Below are positions 16,703-25,388 of a DNA stretch of 64,000 nucleotides, piece by piece. Numbering within the stretch: position 1 is the first letter of the stretch; the number at the start of each line of letters is the position of its first letter. A model generated the notes under the pieces. That model did no database searches. It worked only from the letters and a program-made list of their open reading frames with translations, and had not been told where the DNA came from. A program made the position numbers and the translations under genes. This DNA is from Salmonirosea aquatica (GTDB lineage: Bacteria > Bacteroidota > Bacteroidia > Cytophagales > Spirosomataceae): positions 496,001 through 560,000 of the forward strand of contig NZ_WHLY01000002.1 of the NCBI RefSeq assembly GCF_009296315.1, in the 5' to 3' direction.

Positions 16703-18139
16703 ATGATTAGAGTTGTCCGCTCCCTCACGCTGTGCGTACTCGCTGTTTTCTGGGCCATTGCCCCCGCCATGGCCCAGAACAAACCCCGGCAGATCATCCT
16801 CATCCTGGCCGACGACCTGGGCTGGAAGGATGTCGGCTTCAATGGCTCGCGCTATTATCAGACCCCGGCCCTGGACTCGCTGGCGGCCCGGTCGCTGGTT
16901 TTTACCCATGCCTACGCCAATGCTTCCAATTGCGCCCCCAGCCGGGCTAGTCTGATGTCGGGTAGCTATTCACCCCGCCACGGAGTGTTCACGGTCTCGC
17001 CCCCCGACCGGGGTGATGCCCGCACCCGGAAGCTAATCCCGGAACCGAACGAGGAATTCCTATCCTCCCGGTTCAAGACCCTGGGAAATGTTTTTCAGGA
17101 AGCGGGTTTCAAAACCGCCGCCATGGGGAAGTGGCACATCGGTGAAGATCCTACCAAACAGGGATTCGATGTCCATAAAGGCGGCGGGCGCATGGGGCAT
17201 CCGAAGAATTATTTCAGTCCGTATGGCATGAGGTACCTGCCCGATGGTCCCGTGGGGGAAGAACTCACCGACCGCATCACGAAGGAGTCCATCCGATTCA
17301 TGGGAGAAAACCGGACGAACGATTTTTTCCTCTATATCCCGCACTTTGCCATTCATACCCCTTTGCAGGGTAAAAAGGCCTTGGTGGAGAAATACCGGAA
17401 ACTTCCTGCCCGCGACGGCCAGGGTACCAATCCCGATTACGCGGCGCTGGTGGAAAACCTCGATCAGAACGTGGGAAAACTTTTGGCCGCCGTAAAAAAG
17501 CTGGGCTTACAGAATCCGCTGATTATTTTCTCCTCCGACAACGGCGGTATTGCGAATCTCTCGCGGCAGTGGCCACTGCGGGGCGGCAAGGGTTCCTACT
17601 ACGAAGGGGGCATCCGGGTACCCCTGCTAGTCAGTCAGGCAGGCATCAAGCCCGGCGTCTCTGACTATCCTACCCTGCTGTTCGATTTGTTTCCGACCCT
17701 TTGTGAATGGGCCAGGGTACCCCCTCCCACCACCCAACCCATCGACGGCGTTTCATTTCTGGATGTGTGGCAGGGCAAAGCCCGTCCTGACCTTTACGAG
17801 CGGGCAATTTATTTTCACTTCCCTTTTTATCTTGAAGCGTATGAAATTGGGGGCGACGATAGCCGGGATTCCCTGTTTCGCACGCGCCCCGGCAGCGTTG
17901 TGATTCAAAACGGCTGGAAACTGCATCATTATTTCGAGGATGATGCTTACGAGCTGTATGATCTGGAAAACGATCCCGGTGAGCGCATTGACCTAGGTAC
18001 TTCCAAACCCGAAAAGCGTGACGAACTGGCAAACCTGCTTACCGAATGGCGAACCGCCACGAACGCCCCTATACCCAAAAAGCCGAACCCGGCTTACGAT
18101 CCGACTTTTGTTCCAGACGCCAAGAAAGCTGGGAAATGA
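16703..18139 (+). CDS. Exported sulfatase 1
   Basis: A 478-residue family S1 sulfatase with an Ala-rich signal peptide (cleavage near Ala24, APAMAQ). Metal ligands lie in LILADDLGWKDVG, the formylglycine motif is CAPSR with Cys77 (so it needs a formylglycine-generating enzyme), GKWHIGEDP carries the active-site Lys/His and FSSDNGGI the distal metal site. The C-terminal half ends with the usual YELYDLENDPGERIDLG. It removes sulfate esters from a glycan in the periplasm. Start of a cluster of five sulfatases; specificity within S1 not determinable by eye. Confidence 0.9.
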   Translation: MIRVVRSLTLCVLAVFWAIAPAMAQNKPRQIILILADDLGWKDVGFNGSRYYQTPALDSLAARSLVFTHAYANASNCAPSRASLMSGSYSPRHGVFTVSPPDRGDARTRKLIPEPNEEFLSSRFKTLGNVFQEAGFKTAAMGKWHIGEDPTKQGFDVHKGGGRMGHPKNYFSPYGMRYLPDGPVGEELTDRITKESIRFMGENRTNDFFLYIPHFAIHTPLQGKKALVEKYRKLPARDGQGTNPDYAALVENLDQNVGKLLAAVKKLGLQNPLIIFSSDNGGIANLSRQWPLRGGKGSYYEGGIRVPLLVSQAGIKPGVSDYPTLLFDLFPTLCEWARVPPPTTQPIDGVSFLDVWQGKARPDLYERAIYFHFPFYLEAYEIGGDDSRDSLFRTRPGSVVIQNGWKLHHYFEDDAYELYDLENDPGERIDLGTSKPEKRDELANLLTEWRTATNAPIPKKPNPAYDPTFVPDAKKAGK

Positions 18140-18356
18140 AATCGTTTTTAAAAAAAGAGGGGGCTTTTTTTGAATAGCCGCAGGGTATCCTACCCAGTTC
18201 GGGCACTCGCCTTCTTATAGATAGCAGAGGGTAGGTACCCTTTACCGGTTTTGGGGGTTGCTGGTGGAAAAAATTGCGGGATAAATGGGTATTTGTCCGG
18301 TACCTCGCCTTTGGATATCTGATTGAGGAACTTTTCAAAAACTGGCAACCATCCCC

Positions 18357-20174
18357 GTGCTCCATAAAATCTTCTGCTTACTCTGTTTGCTCTTCCTGAC
18401 AGGTACCTCGGCCCGGAGTCAGGAACCACGTCCCAACATTCTCTGGCTTACCTTCGAAGATACCTCCCCCGAGTTCATCGGGATTTATGGCAGCCTTACC
18501 GCCAAGACGCCCACCATGGACCAGCTCGCGTGGGAAGGGGTACGCTTCAATTACGCTTTTTCGACGGGCAGCGTGTGTTCGCCCAGTCGCTCGGCGTTGA
18601 TTACGGGCGTAAAAACCTACGAACTGGGTACCGGCAATCACCGTAGCGGGTACCCCATTCCCGACTTTATCCATGGCTTCCCGAAGTACCTCAAAGACGC
18701 GGGCTACTATACCACCAATAACAGCAAAACGGACTACAACACTTCCGATGCCCAACGGATCATTGCCGAAAGCTGGGACGAAAGTTCGGGCAAAGCGGGC
18801 TGGTGGAACCGAGCCGCCGGACAGCCGTTCTTCGCCGTTTTTAACAGTATGTCGAGCCACCAGTCGCGCACGATGACCCTTCCCTACCCCGACTATGAAA
18901 AGCTGGTACTGAGTCAGCTACCCGACTCGATGAAGCATACCGATGCTTCGGTATTCATGCCGCCCTATTACCGCGACAGCCCCGAGATGCGGAAGCAAAT
19001 GGCACGCGTCGACAACTCGATCAGCAAAACGGACTTGGAATTCAGGGAATTGCTGGACCGTCTAGACAAGGAAGGCTTACGCCAGAACACCATCATCTTC
19101 CTCTTCGCCGACCATGGCGAAGGCATGCCGCGTTCCAAAACCAATGGCATCGGGCTGGGTCATAGGGTACCTTTCGTGATCTGGTTTCCCGAAAAATACA
19201 AACACCTCTCGCCCTGGGGTACCTCCGGGGCTGTTACCGACGAGATGATCGATTTTACCGACCTACCCCCCACCGTCCTGGCGCTGGCGGGGGTAAAAAT
19301 CCCCGACTACATGCAGGGCCGGGTGCTGGCAGGCGAACCACGCCAGCCCGCGCCGAAGTACCTCTATCTCTCGTCCGACCGCTCCGATGAGAGCTACGAC
19401 CTGACCCGCACGGTCATTCAGGGCAAGTACGCCTACTCCCGCGTTTTTGTCCCTTATATCCAGGAATTGCGCCACCTGCTGTACATGGATATGGGCGAAA
19501 TCACCCACCAGATTCGTCAGGATTATAAAGCGGGAAAACTGACAGCCTCCCAACGGCAAATGCTGGAACCACGCCCGGCCGAGTTCCTGTACGATCTGGA
19601 AAAAGACCCCTGGGAAATGAACAATCTGGCCGAAGACCCGGCCTACTCGAAGCTCATTGCTACCTTCCGGCAGGTGCAGGAAAAAGAGATTCTGACCCAA
19701 AAAGACATTCTTTTCCTGCCCGAATATGAAATCGAGCAAATCTCCAAAACCACCACGCCCTACGAGTATCGTGCCCAACTGGACCTGAAACCGATCTACG
19801 ACATGGCCCGCTGGTCGGGTTTCCGGACAGAAAAGGCAAAGGTCGCCCAAATGAAAGGGCTGGAAAGCAAGAACCAGTTGGTGAGGTACTGGGCGTTGCA
19901 GGGGTTGAAATCCAATGCAAAAGCGTTGGGAGAAAAGGAAAAGGCAGCGCTGGCCCCCGCGCTTGACGACCCCTACCCCCCAACCGCATTGTGGCAGCTT
20001 CGCTCCTGTCGGAAGTCTCGGATTCGGAAAAATCCCACAAAGTACTGGCTGACGCCCTGCAATCCACCGAGGACCACCTCAGCAATCTGGCGATCCAGCA
20101 GATCATGTACCAGGCCAATGCCGCGCGTTTTCTGCCGGAGGTTCGGGCGTTTTATGAAAAACAAAACAGCCTGA
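18357..20174 (+). CDS. Exported sulfatase 2, frameshifted near the C-terminus
   Basis: The frame starts at GTG 18357 with a signal peptide (KIFCLLCLLFLTGTSARSQ). CSPSR at residue 74 is the formylglycine motif, and IFLFADHGEGMPRSK the distal metal site; the first acidic pair is Glu-Asp (LTFEDTSP) rather than Asp-Asp. It belongs to the heparan N-sulfatase-like branch. After residue 540 the frame leaves sense: a run of six C at 19976-19981 shifts it, and the last 65 residues are not homologous in style. One more C would join it to the downstream frame ending at 20263. The catalytic domain is complete, so activity may survive. Confidence 0.83.
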   Translation: MLHKIFCLLCLLFLTGTSARSQEPRPNILWLTFEDTSPEFIGIYGSLTAKTPTMDQLAWEGVRFNYAFSTGSVCSPSRSALITGVKTYELGTGNHRSGYPIPDFIHGFPKYLKDAGYYTTNNSKTDYNTSDAQRIIAESWDESSGKAGWWNRAAGQPFFAVFNSMSSHQSRTMTLPYPDYEKLVLSQLPDSMKHTDASVFMPPYYRDSPEMRKQMARVDNSISKTDLEFRELLDRLDKEGLRQNTIIFLFADHGEGMPRSKTNGIGLGHRVPFVIWFPEKYKHLSPWGTSGAVTDEMIDFTDLPPTVLALAGVKIPDYMQGRVLAGEPRQPAPKYLYLSSDRSDESYDLTRTVIQGKYAYSRVFVPYIQELRHLLYMDMGEITHQIRQDYKAGKLTASQRQMLEPRPAEFLYDLEKDPWEMNNLAEDPAYSKLIATFRQVQEKEILTQKDILFLPEYEIEQISKTTTPYEYRAQLDLKPIYDMARWSGFRTEKAKVAQMKGLESKNQLVRYWALQGLKSNAKALGEKEKAALAPALDDPYPPTALWQLRSCRKSRIRKNPTKYWLTPCNPPRTTSAIWRSSRSCTRPMPRVFCRRFGRFMKNKTA

Positions 20175-20263
20175 AAAAAGAAAAACTCTTCAACGCCAGC
20201 CGCTCGGCCGAAATGATGCTGTACATCTACGATGGACGAGCTTTGCGTGAGAAGGAAGAATGA
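19982..20263 (+). pseudogene. Displaced C-terminal part of sulfatase 2
   Basis: This frame carries the natural end of sulfatase 2: reading through PPNRIVAASLLSEVSDSEKS gives a HEAT-like helical repeat (LADALQSTEDHLSNLAIQQI, then RFLPEVRAFYEK) that continues the repeat begun in LVRYWALQGLKSNAKALGEK of the upstream frame. It is disconnected by one missing C in the tract at 19976-19981. It has no credible start of its own and is best read as part of one gene spanning 18357-20263. Confidence 0.75.
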
Positions 20264-20279
20264 GAGGAATGGTCAGGGG

Positions 20280-20828
20280 CTATTTGGTGATTTTGTTGTA
20301 GGAAGTGTCGAAGCGACCTTCAAGCACAACGGTCTCTTTCAAGGGCAGTCGGGGGTCGTTGGTTTTCAGGTTGGCGATGAAAGTCCCCCGGACGCGGTCA
20401 GTGCCGTAGTACTCGAATTCTATCTGCCCGGAATTGAAGTCGACCCATCCTATCGAACTGGCATCTGGCATCAGGGAACCCGAGACCGCTTCGTCGGTAG
20501 TTACCGTCGGGCTGCCAGGAGGGGGAGAGTACACCAGGTACAGTTTGTCACGGACGCCTTCGCGGTTGTAATTCCAGACATTGAAAACTAAACGCCTCCA
20601 CTGACCTTCCGGCGCAACAAGTTCAAGCGTCAGCACCGTTTTTTTGGGGGAAGGATAGTAAACCAGCGCCGCTTTGGTAGTTCCACTGACGTCGAAGTTC
20701 AAGCCTCCCGTAGCTACTGCCCGAAAGGTATCGTCTCCGGCTGGAGATTCGGGCGAATCATCGCGCGAACATGAAAGCGAGAGGAGTGGAAAGGATAAGC
20801 AGATCAGAATCAGGCTTCTTAAAACCAT
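20280..20828 (-). CDS. Putative lipoprotein of unknown function
   Basis: From the ATG at 20828 the protein is 182 residues with a lipoprotein signal ending in the lipobox LSLSC followed by RDDSPESP, so it is probably lipidated and surface or periplasm facing. The frame is open further upstream, but that part is not signal-like. The body is beta-rich (GGLNFDVSGTTKAALVYYPS, WVDFNSGQIEFEYYGTDRVR) and resembles the many small DUF lipoproteins of Bacteroidota with a beta-sandwich; I cannot name it. It is the only minus-strand gene within the plus-strand sulfatase cluster. Confidence 0.65.
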   Translation of the reverse strand: MVLRSLILICLSFPLLSLSCSRDDSPESPAGDDTFRAVATGGLNFDVSGTTKAALVYYPSPKKTVLTLELVAPEGQWRRLVFNVWNYNREGVRDKLYLVYSPPPGSPTVTTDEAVSGSLMPDASSIGWVDFNSGQIEFEYYGTDRVRGTFIANLKTNDPRLPLKETVVLEGRFDTSYNKITK

Positions 20829-21059
20829 GGTTATTATGTTTTGGTGTAGGAATAAATGGCCGAACTTGGAGCATCTGAGCTCGGGTATTATCTTCAATAT
20901 ACGATTTAAGATTCTTCCGGCCAAAAGAATTGAGTAAGCGGTCAAGGTACCACACGGTTGATTTATTAAAACCAAGACACGACTCCCTTAGGTAAAAATT
21001 ACAGAACGAACGCTTTTCCGGGTACTCAGCAAGCCCAAAATCCCATAGATAGAATCACC

Positions 21060-22634
21060 ATGAAAAGACTCATTTCAATAGTATCAATCGCGGTAGTACT
21101 ATCGGGCTACATTTCTTTAGAAGCTCCTCCCGAGCCCTCCCGCCCCAATATCCTCTACCTCGTGGCCGACGACGCCGGGCGTGATATGAGCGCTTACGGC
21201 GTGAAGTGGGTCAATACGCCCGCTTTCGATCGTATCGCCCGGGAAGGTATCCTTTTCAACAACGCCTTCACGCCCAACGCCAAGTGCGCGCCTTCGCGGG
21301 CCTGTATGCTCACGGGCCGCAATCCCTGGCAACTGGAAGCGGGCATGAATCACGTGATCTATTTTCCCAACGCTTTCAAAACCTACCCCGAGGCCCTGGC
21401 CAACCAGGGGTACTTTGTGGGTTATACCGGGAAAGGCTACGCGCCGGGCGTTGCCCTGAACGAAGACGGATCGAAGCGGGAATTGCTGATCAAAAACTTT
21501 TCCCGCCTCAAAACTACCCCACCGGCCCAGTATATTTCCGATAACGACTACGCCGGAAATTTTGCCGATTTTGTGCAACAGGCTAAGGGACAACCCTGGT
21601 GTTTCTGGCTGGGCTTTACCGAACCCCATCGGGCTTATGAGTACGGCGCGGGCATCAAGAAAGGCGGTAAACGCCCCGACATGATCGACCACGTCCCGGC
21701 CTATTTCCCCGACTCCCTCACCACCCGCACCGACCTGCTCGACTATGCCTACGAGATCGAGTACATGGATAGCCACGTAGCCCGCGTGCTGAAAACGCTC
21801 GAAGAAAATGGTCAATTGGCCAATACCCTCATTGTTTATACCTCCGACCACGGGATGCCGTTTCCCCGCGTGAAGGGCAATGCCTACGCCAACGCCAACC
21901 AGGTACCCTTCGCGATTATGTGGAAAAACGGCATTAAAAATCCCGGACGCAAGGTAAACGACTACGTAAACATGACTGACCTAGCCCCTACCTACCTGGA
22001 TGTGGCGGGCATTGATCTGGCCCAGTCGGGTATGCACCCCATGATCGGGAAAAGTCTCGTGCCCATTTTCAACAGTACCAAAAGCGGGCAGATCGAACCG
22101 GAGCGCAATTTTCAGCTCGTTGGGCAGGAACGACACGACTACGGCCGCCCCAAGGATGTAGGGTACCCTATCCGGGGACTTCATAAAAACGGCATGCTGT
22201 ACCTCAAGAATTACGAGAACGACCGCTGGCCGGCCTGCAATCCCGAAACGGGGTACCTCAACTGCGACGGCGGCGCGACCAAAACGCTGATTCTCAACAA
22301 CCGGCGCAATGGTGTGGACAAAACCTTTTGGCAAATGGCCTTTGGCAAACGTCCCACGGAGGAACTGTTCGATCTGAAAAAAGACCCGGATTGCGTGAAT
22401 AACCTAGCTGAGGTACCTAAGTACCAATCTGTCAAAAAAGCGATGGAGAAAGAAATGGAAGCCAAGCTGCTGGCTCAGGGCGACCTGCGGATGATGGGCT
22501 ACGGGTACCTTTATGAGCAGCACCCGTTCAGTCAGGACGTCAACGGCTTCTATGAACGCTACATGAAGGGCGAGAAAATCCCGACTGGCTGGGTCAATGA
22601 CAGCGATTACGAGAAAGAACCCATTGATGATTAA
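21060..22634 (+). CDS. Exported sulfatase 3
   Basis: A 524-residue S1 sulfatase, with N-terminal hydrophobic signal (ISIVSIAVVLSGYISL). LVADDAGRDMSAYG gives the first metal ligands, CAPSR at residue 76 the formylglycine motif, and VYTSDHGMPFPRVKGN the distal Asp-His site, a variant typical of the heparan N-sulfatase-like branch (S1_8-like). It is the first gene of a tight plus-strand operon: the GguC-like gene follows after 27 bases, then sulfatase 4 and the GH127-like glycosidase. Confidence 0.9.
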   Translation: MKRLISIVSIAVVLSGYISLEAPPEPSRPNILYLVADDAGRDMSAYGVKWVNTPAFDRIAREGILFNNAFTPNAKCAPSRACMLTGRNPWQLEAGMNHVIYFPNAFKTYPEALANQGYFVGYTGKGYAPGVALNEDGSKRELLIKNFSRLKTTPPAQYISDNDYAGNFADFVQQAKGQPWCFWLGFTEPHRAYEYGAGIKKGGKRPDMIDHVPAYFPDSLTTRTDLLDYAYEIEYMDSHVARVLKTLEENGQLANTLIVYTSDHGMPFPRVKGNAYANANQVPFAIMWKNGIKNPGRKVNDYVNMTDLAPTYLDVAGIDLAQSGMHPMIGKSLVPIFNSTKSGQIEPERNFQLVGQERHDYGRPKDVGYPIRGLHKNGMLYLKNYENDRWPACNPETGYLNCDGGATKTLILNNRRNGVDKTFWQMAFGKRPTEELFDLKKDPDCVNNLAEVPKYQSVKKAMEKEMEAKLLAQGDLRMMGYGYLYEQHPFSQDVNGFYERYMKGEKIPTGWVNDSDYEKEPIDD

Positions 22635-22661
22635 AAAATATACCCTAAACAATCCCCAACC

Positions 22662-23663
22662 ATGCGAATCGTACAACTCATCGATATCCAACATAACCGC
22701 CGGATTGCCCTGGTCGAAGAACCCCGCCTCATTCTGATCGACGAATACGATAGCGTGTACGCCCTGGCTATTTCGGCGCTAAAAGACAGTACTACCCTGG
22801 AAGCTCTGATCAACGCAAAACGAACCCAGGATCACCTCCCCTACGATGCGGTGTACGAGGGTACCTCCGATTGGCGGCTTCTGCCCGCGGTCGATCACCC
22901 GCTCGACCCGCGCTTCTGTATGGTGTCGGGTACCGGACTGACCCACAAGGCCAGCGCCGAGAACCGGCAGAAAATGCACGATGCCCAGGCCGCCAGTCAA
23001 CTGACCGACAGCATGAAAATATACCAGTGGGGCCTGGAAGGCGGAAAGCCCGCTCCGGGTGGTATCGGGGTACAGCCCGAATGGTTTTACAAGGGCAACG
23101 GCAGCGTGTTAAAACCCCACAATGCCGTGCTGACCATCCCCAACTTTGGCGACGACGGCGGCGAAGAGCCCGAGCTGGCGGCGGTGTATATCAATGATGA
23201 GACGGGTACCCCGCACCGGATTGGTTTTGCCACAGCCAACGAATTTTCGGATCACGTGATGGAGAAGAAGAACTACCTCTACCTGGCTCCCTCCAAAATC
23301 AGAAATTGCGCCATCGGCCCCGAACTGGTTCTGGCCGGCACCATCGAGGATGTACCGGGAGAAGTATCCGTGGAAAGGCAGGGGAAAACACTCTGGAAGC
23401 AGGCGATCAAAACCGGTGAAACCCACATGGCCCACAGCATTAGGAATCTGGAGTACCACCACTTCAAGTACGACAACCACCGCCTTCCGTTCGATCTGCA
23501 TGTTCATTTTCTGGGGGCCGATGCGTTCAGTTTTGGGGCGGGGATTCAGCTCGCCGAAGGGGATACCATGCGCGTTCAATGGGAAGGCATGGGGCGGCCG
23601 CTGTTGAATACTGTAGGAATCGATGCCCGTGATGAGGTACCTCTGCAAATCAACAATCTTTGA
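22662..23663 (+). CDS. GguC / AraD1-like FAH-fold enzyme
   Basis: The 333-residue protein matches the GguC/AraD1 family: an N-terminal RIVQLIDIQHNRRIALVEEP, then a fumarylacetoacetase-like domain with GVQPEWFYKGNGSVLKPHNA, GGEEPELAAVYINDE and the closing FSFGAGIQLAEGDTMRVQWE. Family members dehydrate 2-keto-3-deoxy-L-arabinonate and related sugar acids in oxidative pentose routes. It has no signal peptide and is between two sulfatases in one operon, which suggests that the desulfated sugar, or an oxidised form of it, is processed in the cytoplasm. The match is good; the exact sugar acid is inference. Confidence 0.8.
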   Translation: MRIVQLIDIQHNRRIALVEEPRLILIDEYDSVYALAISALKDSTTLEALINAKRTQDHLPYDAVYEGTSDWRLLPAVDHPLDPRFCMVSGTGLTHKASAENRQKMHDAQAASQLTDSMKIYQWGLEGGKPAPGGIGVQPEWFYKGNGSVLKPHNAVLTIPNFGDDGGEEPELAAVYINDETGTPHRIGFATANEFSDHVMEKKNYLYLAPSKIRNCAIGPELVLAGTIEDVPGEVSVERQGKTLWKQAIKTGETHMAHSIRNLEYHHFKYDNHRLPFDLHVHFLGADAFSFGAGIQLAEGDTMRVQWEGMGRPLLNTVGIDARDEVPLQINNL

Positions 23664-23702
23664 AACACTGCTTATTGCTCCTGACTGCAAAACCTTCTCA
23701 AT

Positions 23703-25307
23703 ATGTACATCCGACTATCCCTGGCTGGGCTTGGCCTGCTGTTTCTGCTCTCCCTCATCCCCAAAGAGCAACCGGTAGTAGCTTCCAAAAAGCCCAACAT
23801 CGTGCTCATCATGGTGGACGATATGGGATGGAGCGACATCGGCTGCTACGGCGGCGAGATTACCACGCCCAACATAGACCGACTGGCCAAAGGCGGTCTA
23901 CGATTCAAGCAGATTTATAATACGGGTCGCTGCTGCCCTACCCGGGCTAGTCTGCTCACGGGGCTGTATCCCCATCAGGCGGGCATCGGACAAATGGCCG
24001 AAGACCCCGAGCGACCGGAGGACTTCCACTGGGGTACCCCCGGCTACCAGGGGTACCTCAACCGCAACTGCGTCACGCTGGCCGAAGTCCTCAAAACCAA
24101 TGGCTACCGTACCTATATGACCGGCAAGTGGCACGTGGGCATGCACGGCGAAGAGAAATTGCCCCGGCAACGCGGCTTCGACCGCTACTACGGGATTCCG
24201 GCCGGGGCCACCAGCTATCTCAGGCCCCAGGGCGGTCGTAGCGTGTGGCTGGATAATCAAAAACTCGATCCACCTACCGACCCAAACTATTACACCACCG
24301 ACGCCTTTACCGACCGGGGTATTGAGTTTTTAAAAGCCCAGGAAACCGACGATCCGTTTTTCTGGTACCTGGCCTACAATGCACCCCATTGGCCGCTGCA
24401 CGCCAAACATCAGGACATCGAAAAATTCAAGGATACCTACCAGGTAGGTTGGGACAAAATCCGGCAACAAAGATTGGACCGGCAAATCAAGATGGGTTTG
24501 ATCGACCCCAAATGGGGCTTTTCGGAGCGCGATAGCCGGGTACGTCCCTGGGAAAAGCTGAGCCAGGCCGAAAAAGATACCGTAGCCTACCGCATGGCGG
24601 TCTACGCCGCGCAGGTCTATGCCGTAGACTACAATGTGGGCAAGGTGCTGGATTATCTGGAAAGCAAAAAGCTGATGGATAATACCATGATCATTTTCCT
24701 GGCCGACAATGGTGCCTGCGCCGAGAACTACCACGAACTCGGATCGGCCCCTTTCAGCCGGATCAACGACCCCAATTTCAGCGGGGCGGTGTCCTACGGC
24801 ATCGGCTGGGCTAATGCTTCCAACACGCCGTTTTTTGAATATAAAGTCAAACCCTACGAAGGGGGTATCGCCACGCCCATGATCGTGCATTCACCCCGAC
24901 TGCCCAAAAACCGACAGGGGAAGTTCACCAATCAAATCGGGCATCTCATTGACTTCATGCCTACTCTTGTGGAGGCGAGCGGCGCTACCTACCCGGCTAC
25001 TTTTCACGGTGGACAAACCATCACGCCTATGCAGGGTAAGAGTCTGATGGGGGTCATTGAGCAGGACAAGCCCCTCGATCGCGAGTACCTTTTCTGGGAA
25101 CACCAGACCTACTGCGCCGTGCGGAAGGGGGATTATAAAATGGTGAAGAAAATAGAGGAACCCGCCTGGCAATTGTTCGATCTCAACAACGACCGCACCG
25201 AGCGCCATAATATTGCCGCCCAAAATCCTGAACTTGTGCAGGAAATGGGGCAAAAATGGCAGGAGTGGGCGGATACCCATCAGGTTTTTCCGAAGAAGTT
25301 AAAATAG
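23703..25307 (+). CDS. Exported arylsulfatase-type sulfatase 4
   Basis: The 534-residue protein has an N-terminal hydrophobic anchor or signal (LSLAGLGLLFLLSLI), IMVDDMGWSDIGCYGG as first metal site, CCPTR with formylglycine Cys77, TGKWHVGMHGEEKLPRQRGF and FLADNGACAENYHELG. It closely resembles sulfatase 7 at 42711-44348 in layout and motifs (both CCPTRASLLTG, both with a long QRLDRQIKMGL-like insertion), so the two are paralogues of one subfamily. Third gene of the plus-strand operon. Confidence 0.9.
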   Translation: MYIRLSLAGLGLLFLLSLIPKEQPVVASKKPNIVLIMVDDMGWSDIGCYGGEITTPNIDRLAKGGLRFKQIYNTGRCCPTRASLLTGLYPHQAGIGQMAEDPERPEDFHWGTPGYQGYLNRNCVTLAEVLKTNGYRTYMTGKWHVGMHGEEKLPRQRGFDRYYGIPAGATSYLRPQGGRSVWLDNQKLDPPTDPNYYTTDAFTDRGIEFLKAQETDDPFFWYLAYNAPHWPLHAKHQDIEKFKDTYQVGWDKIRQQRLDRQIKMGLIDPKWGFSERDSRVRPWEKLSQAEKDTVAYRMAVYAAQVYAVDYNVGKVLDYLESKKLMDNTMIIFLADNGACAENYHELGSAPFSRINDPNFSGAVSYGIGWANASNTPFFEYKVKPYEGGIATPMIVHSPRLPKNRQGKFTNQIGHLIDFMPTLVEASGATYPATFHGGQTITPMQGKSLMGVIEQDKPLDREYLFWEHQTYCAVRKGDYKMVKKIEEPAWQLFDLNNDRTERHNIAAQNPELVQEMGQKWQEWADTHQVFPKKLK

Positions 25308-25388
25308 AGGACGTGAGCAGGAAAGGTAGGTTGGGGTTATTTCCGGGTAGCTTCGCTCTTTAGAAGCAAAGACCTACTTTCAAAATCG

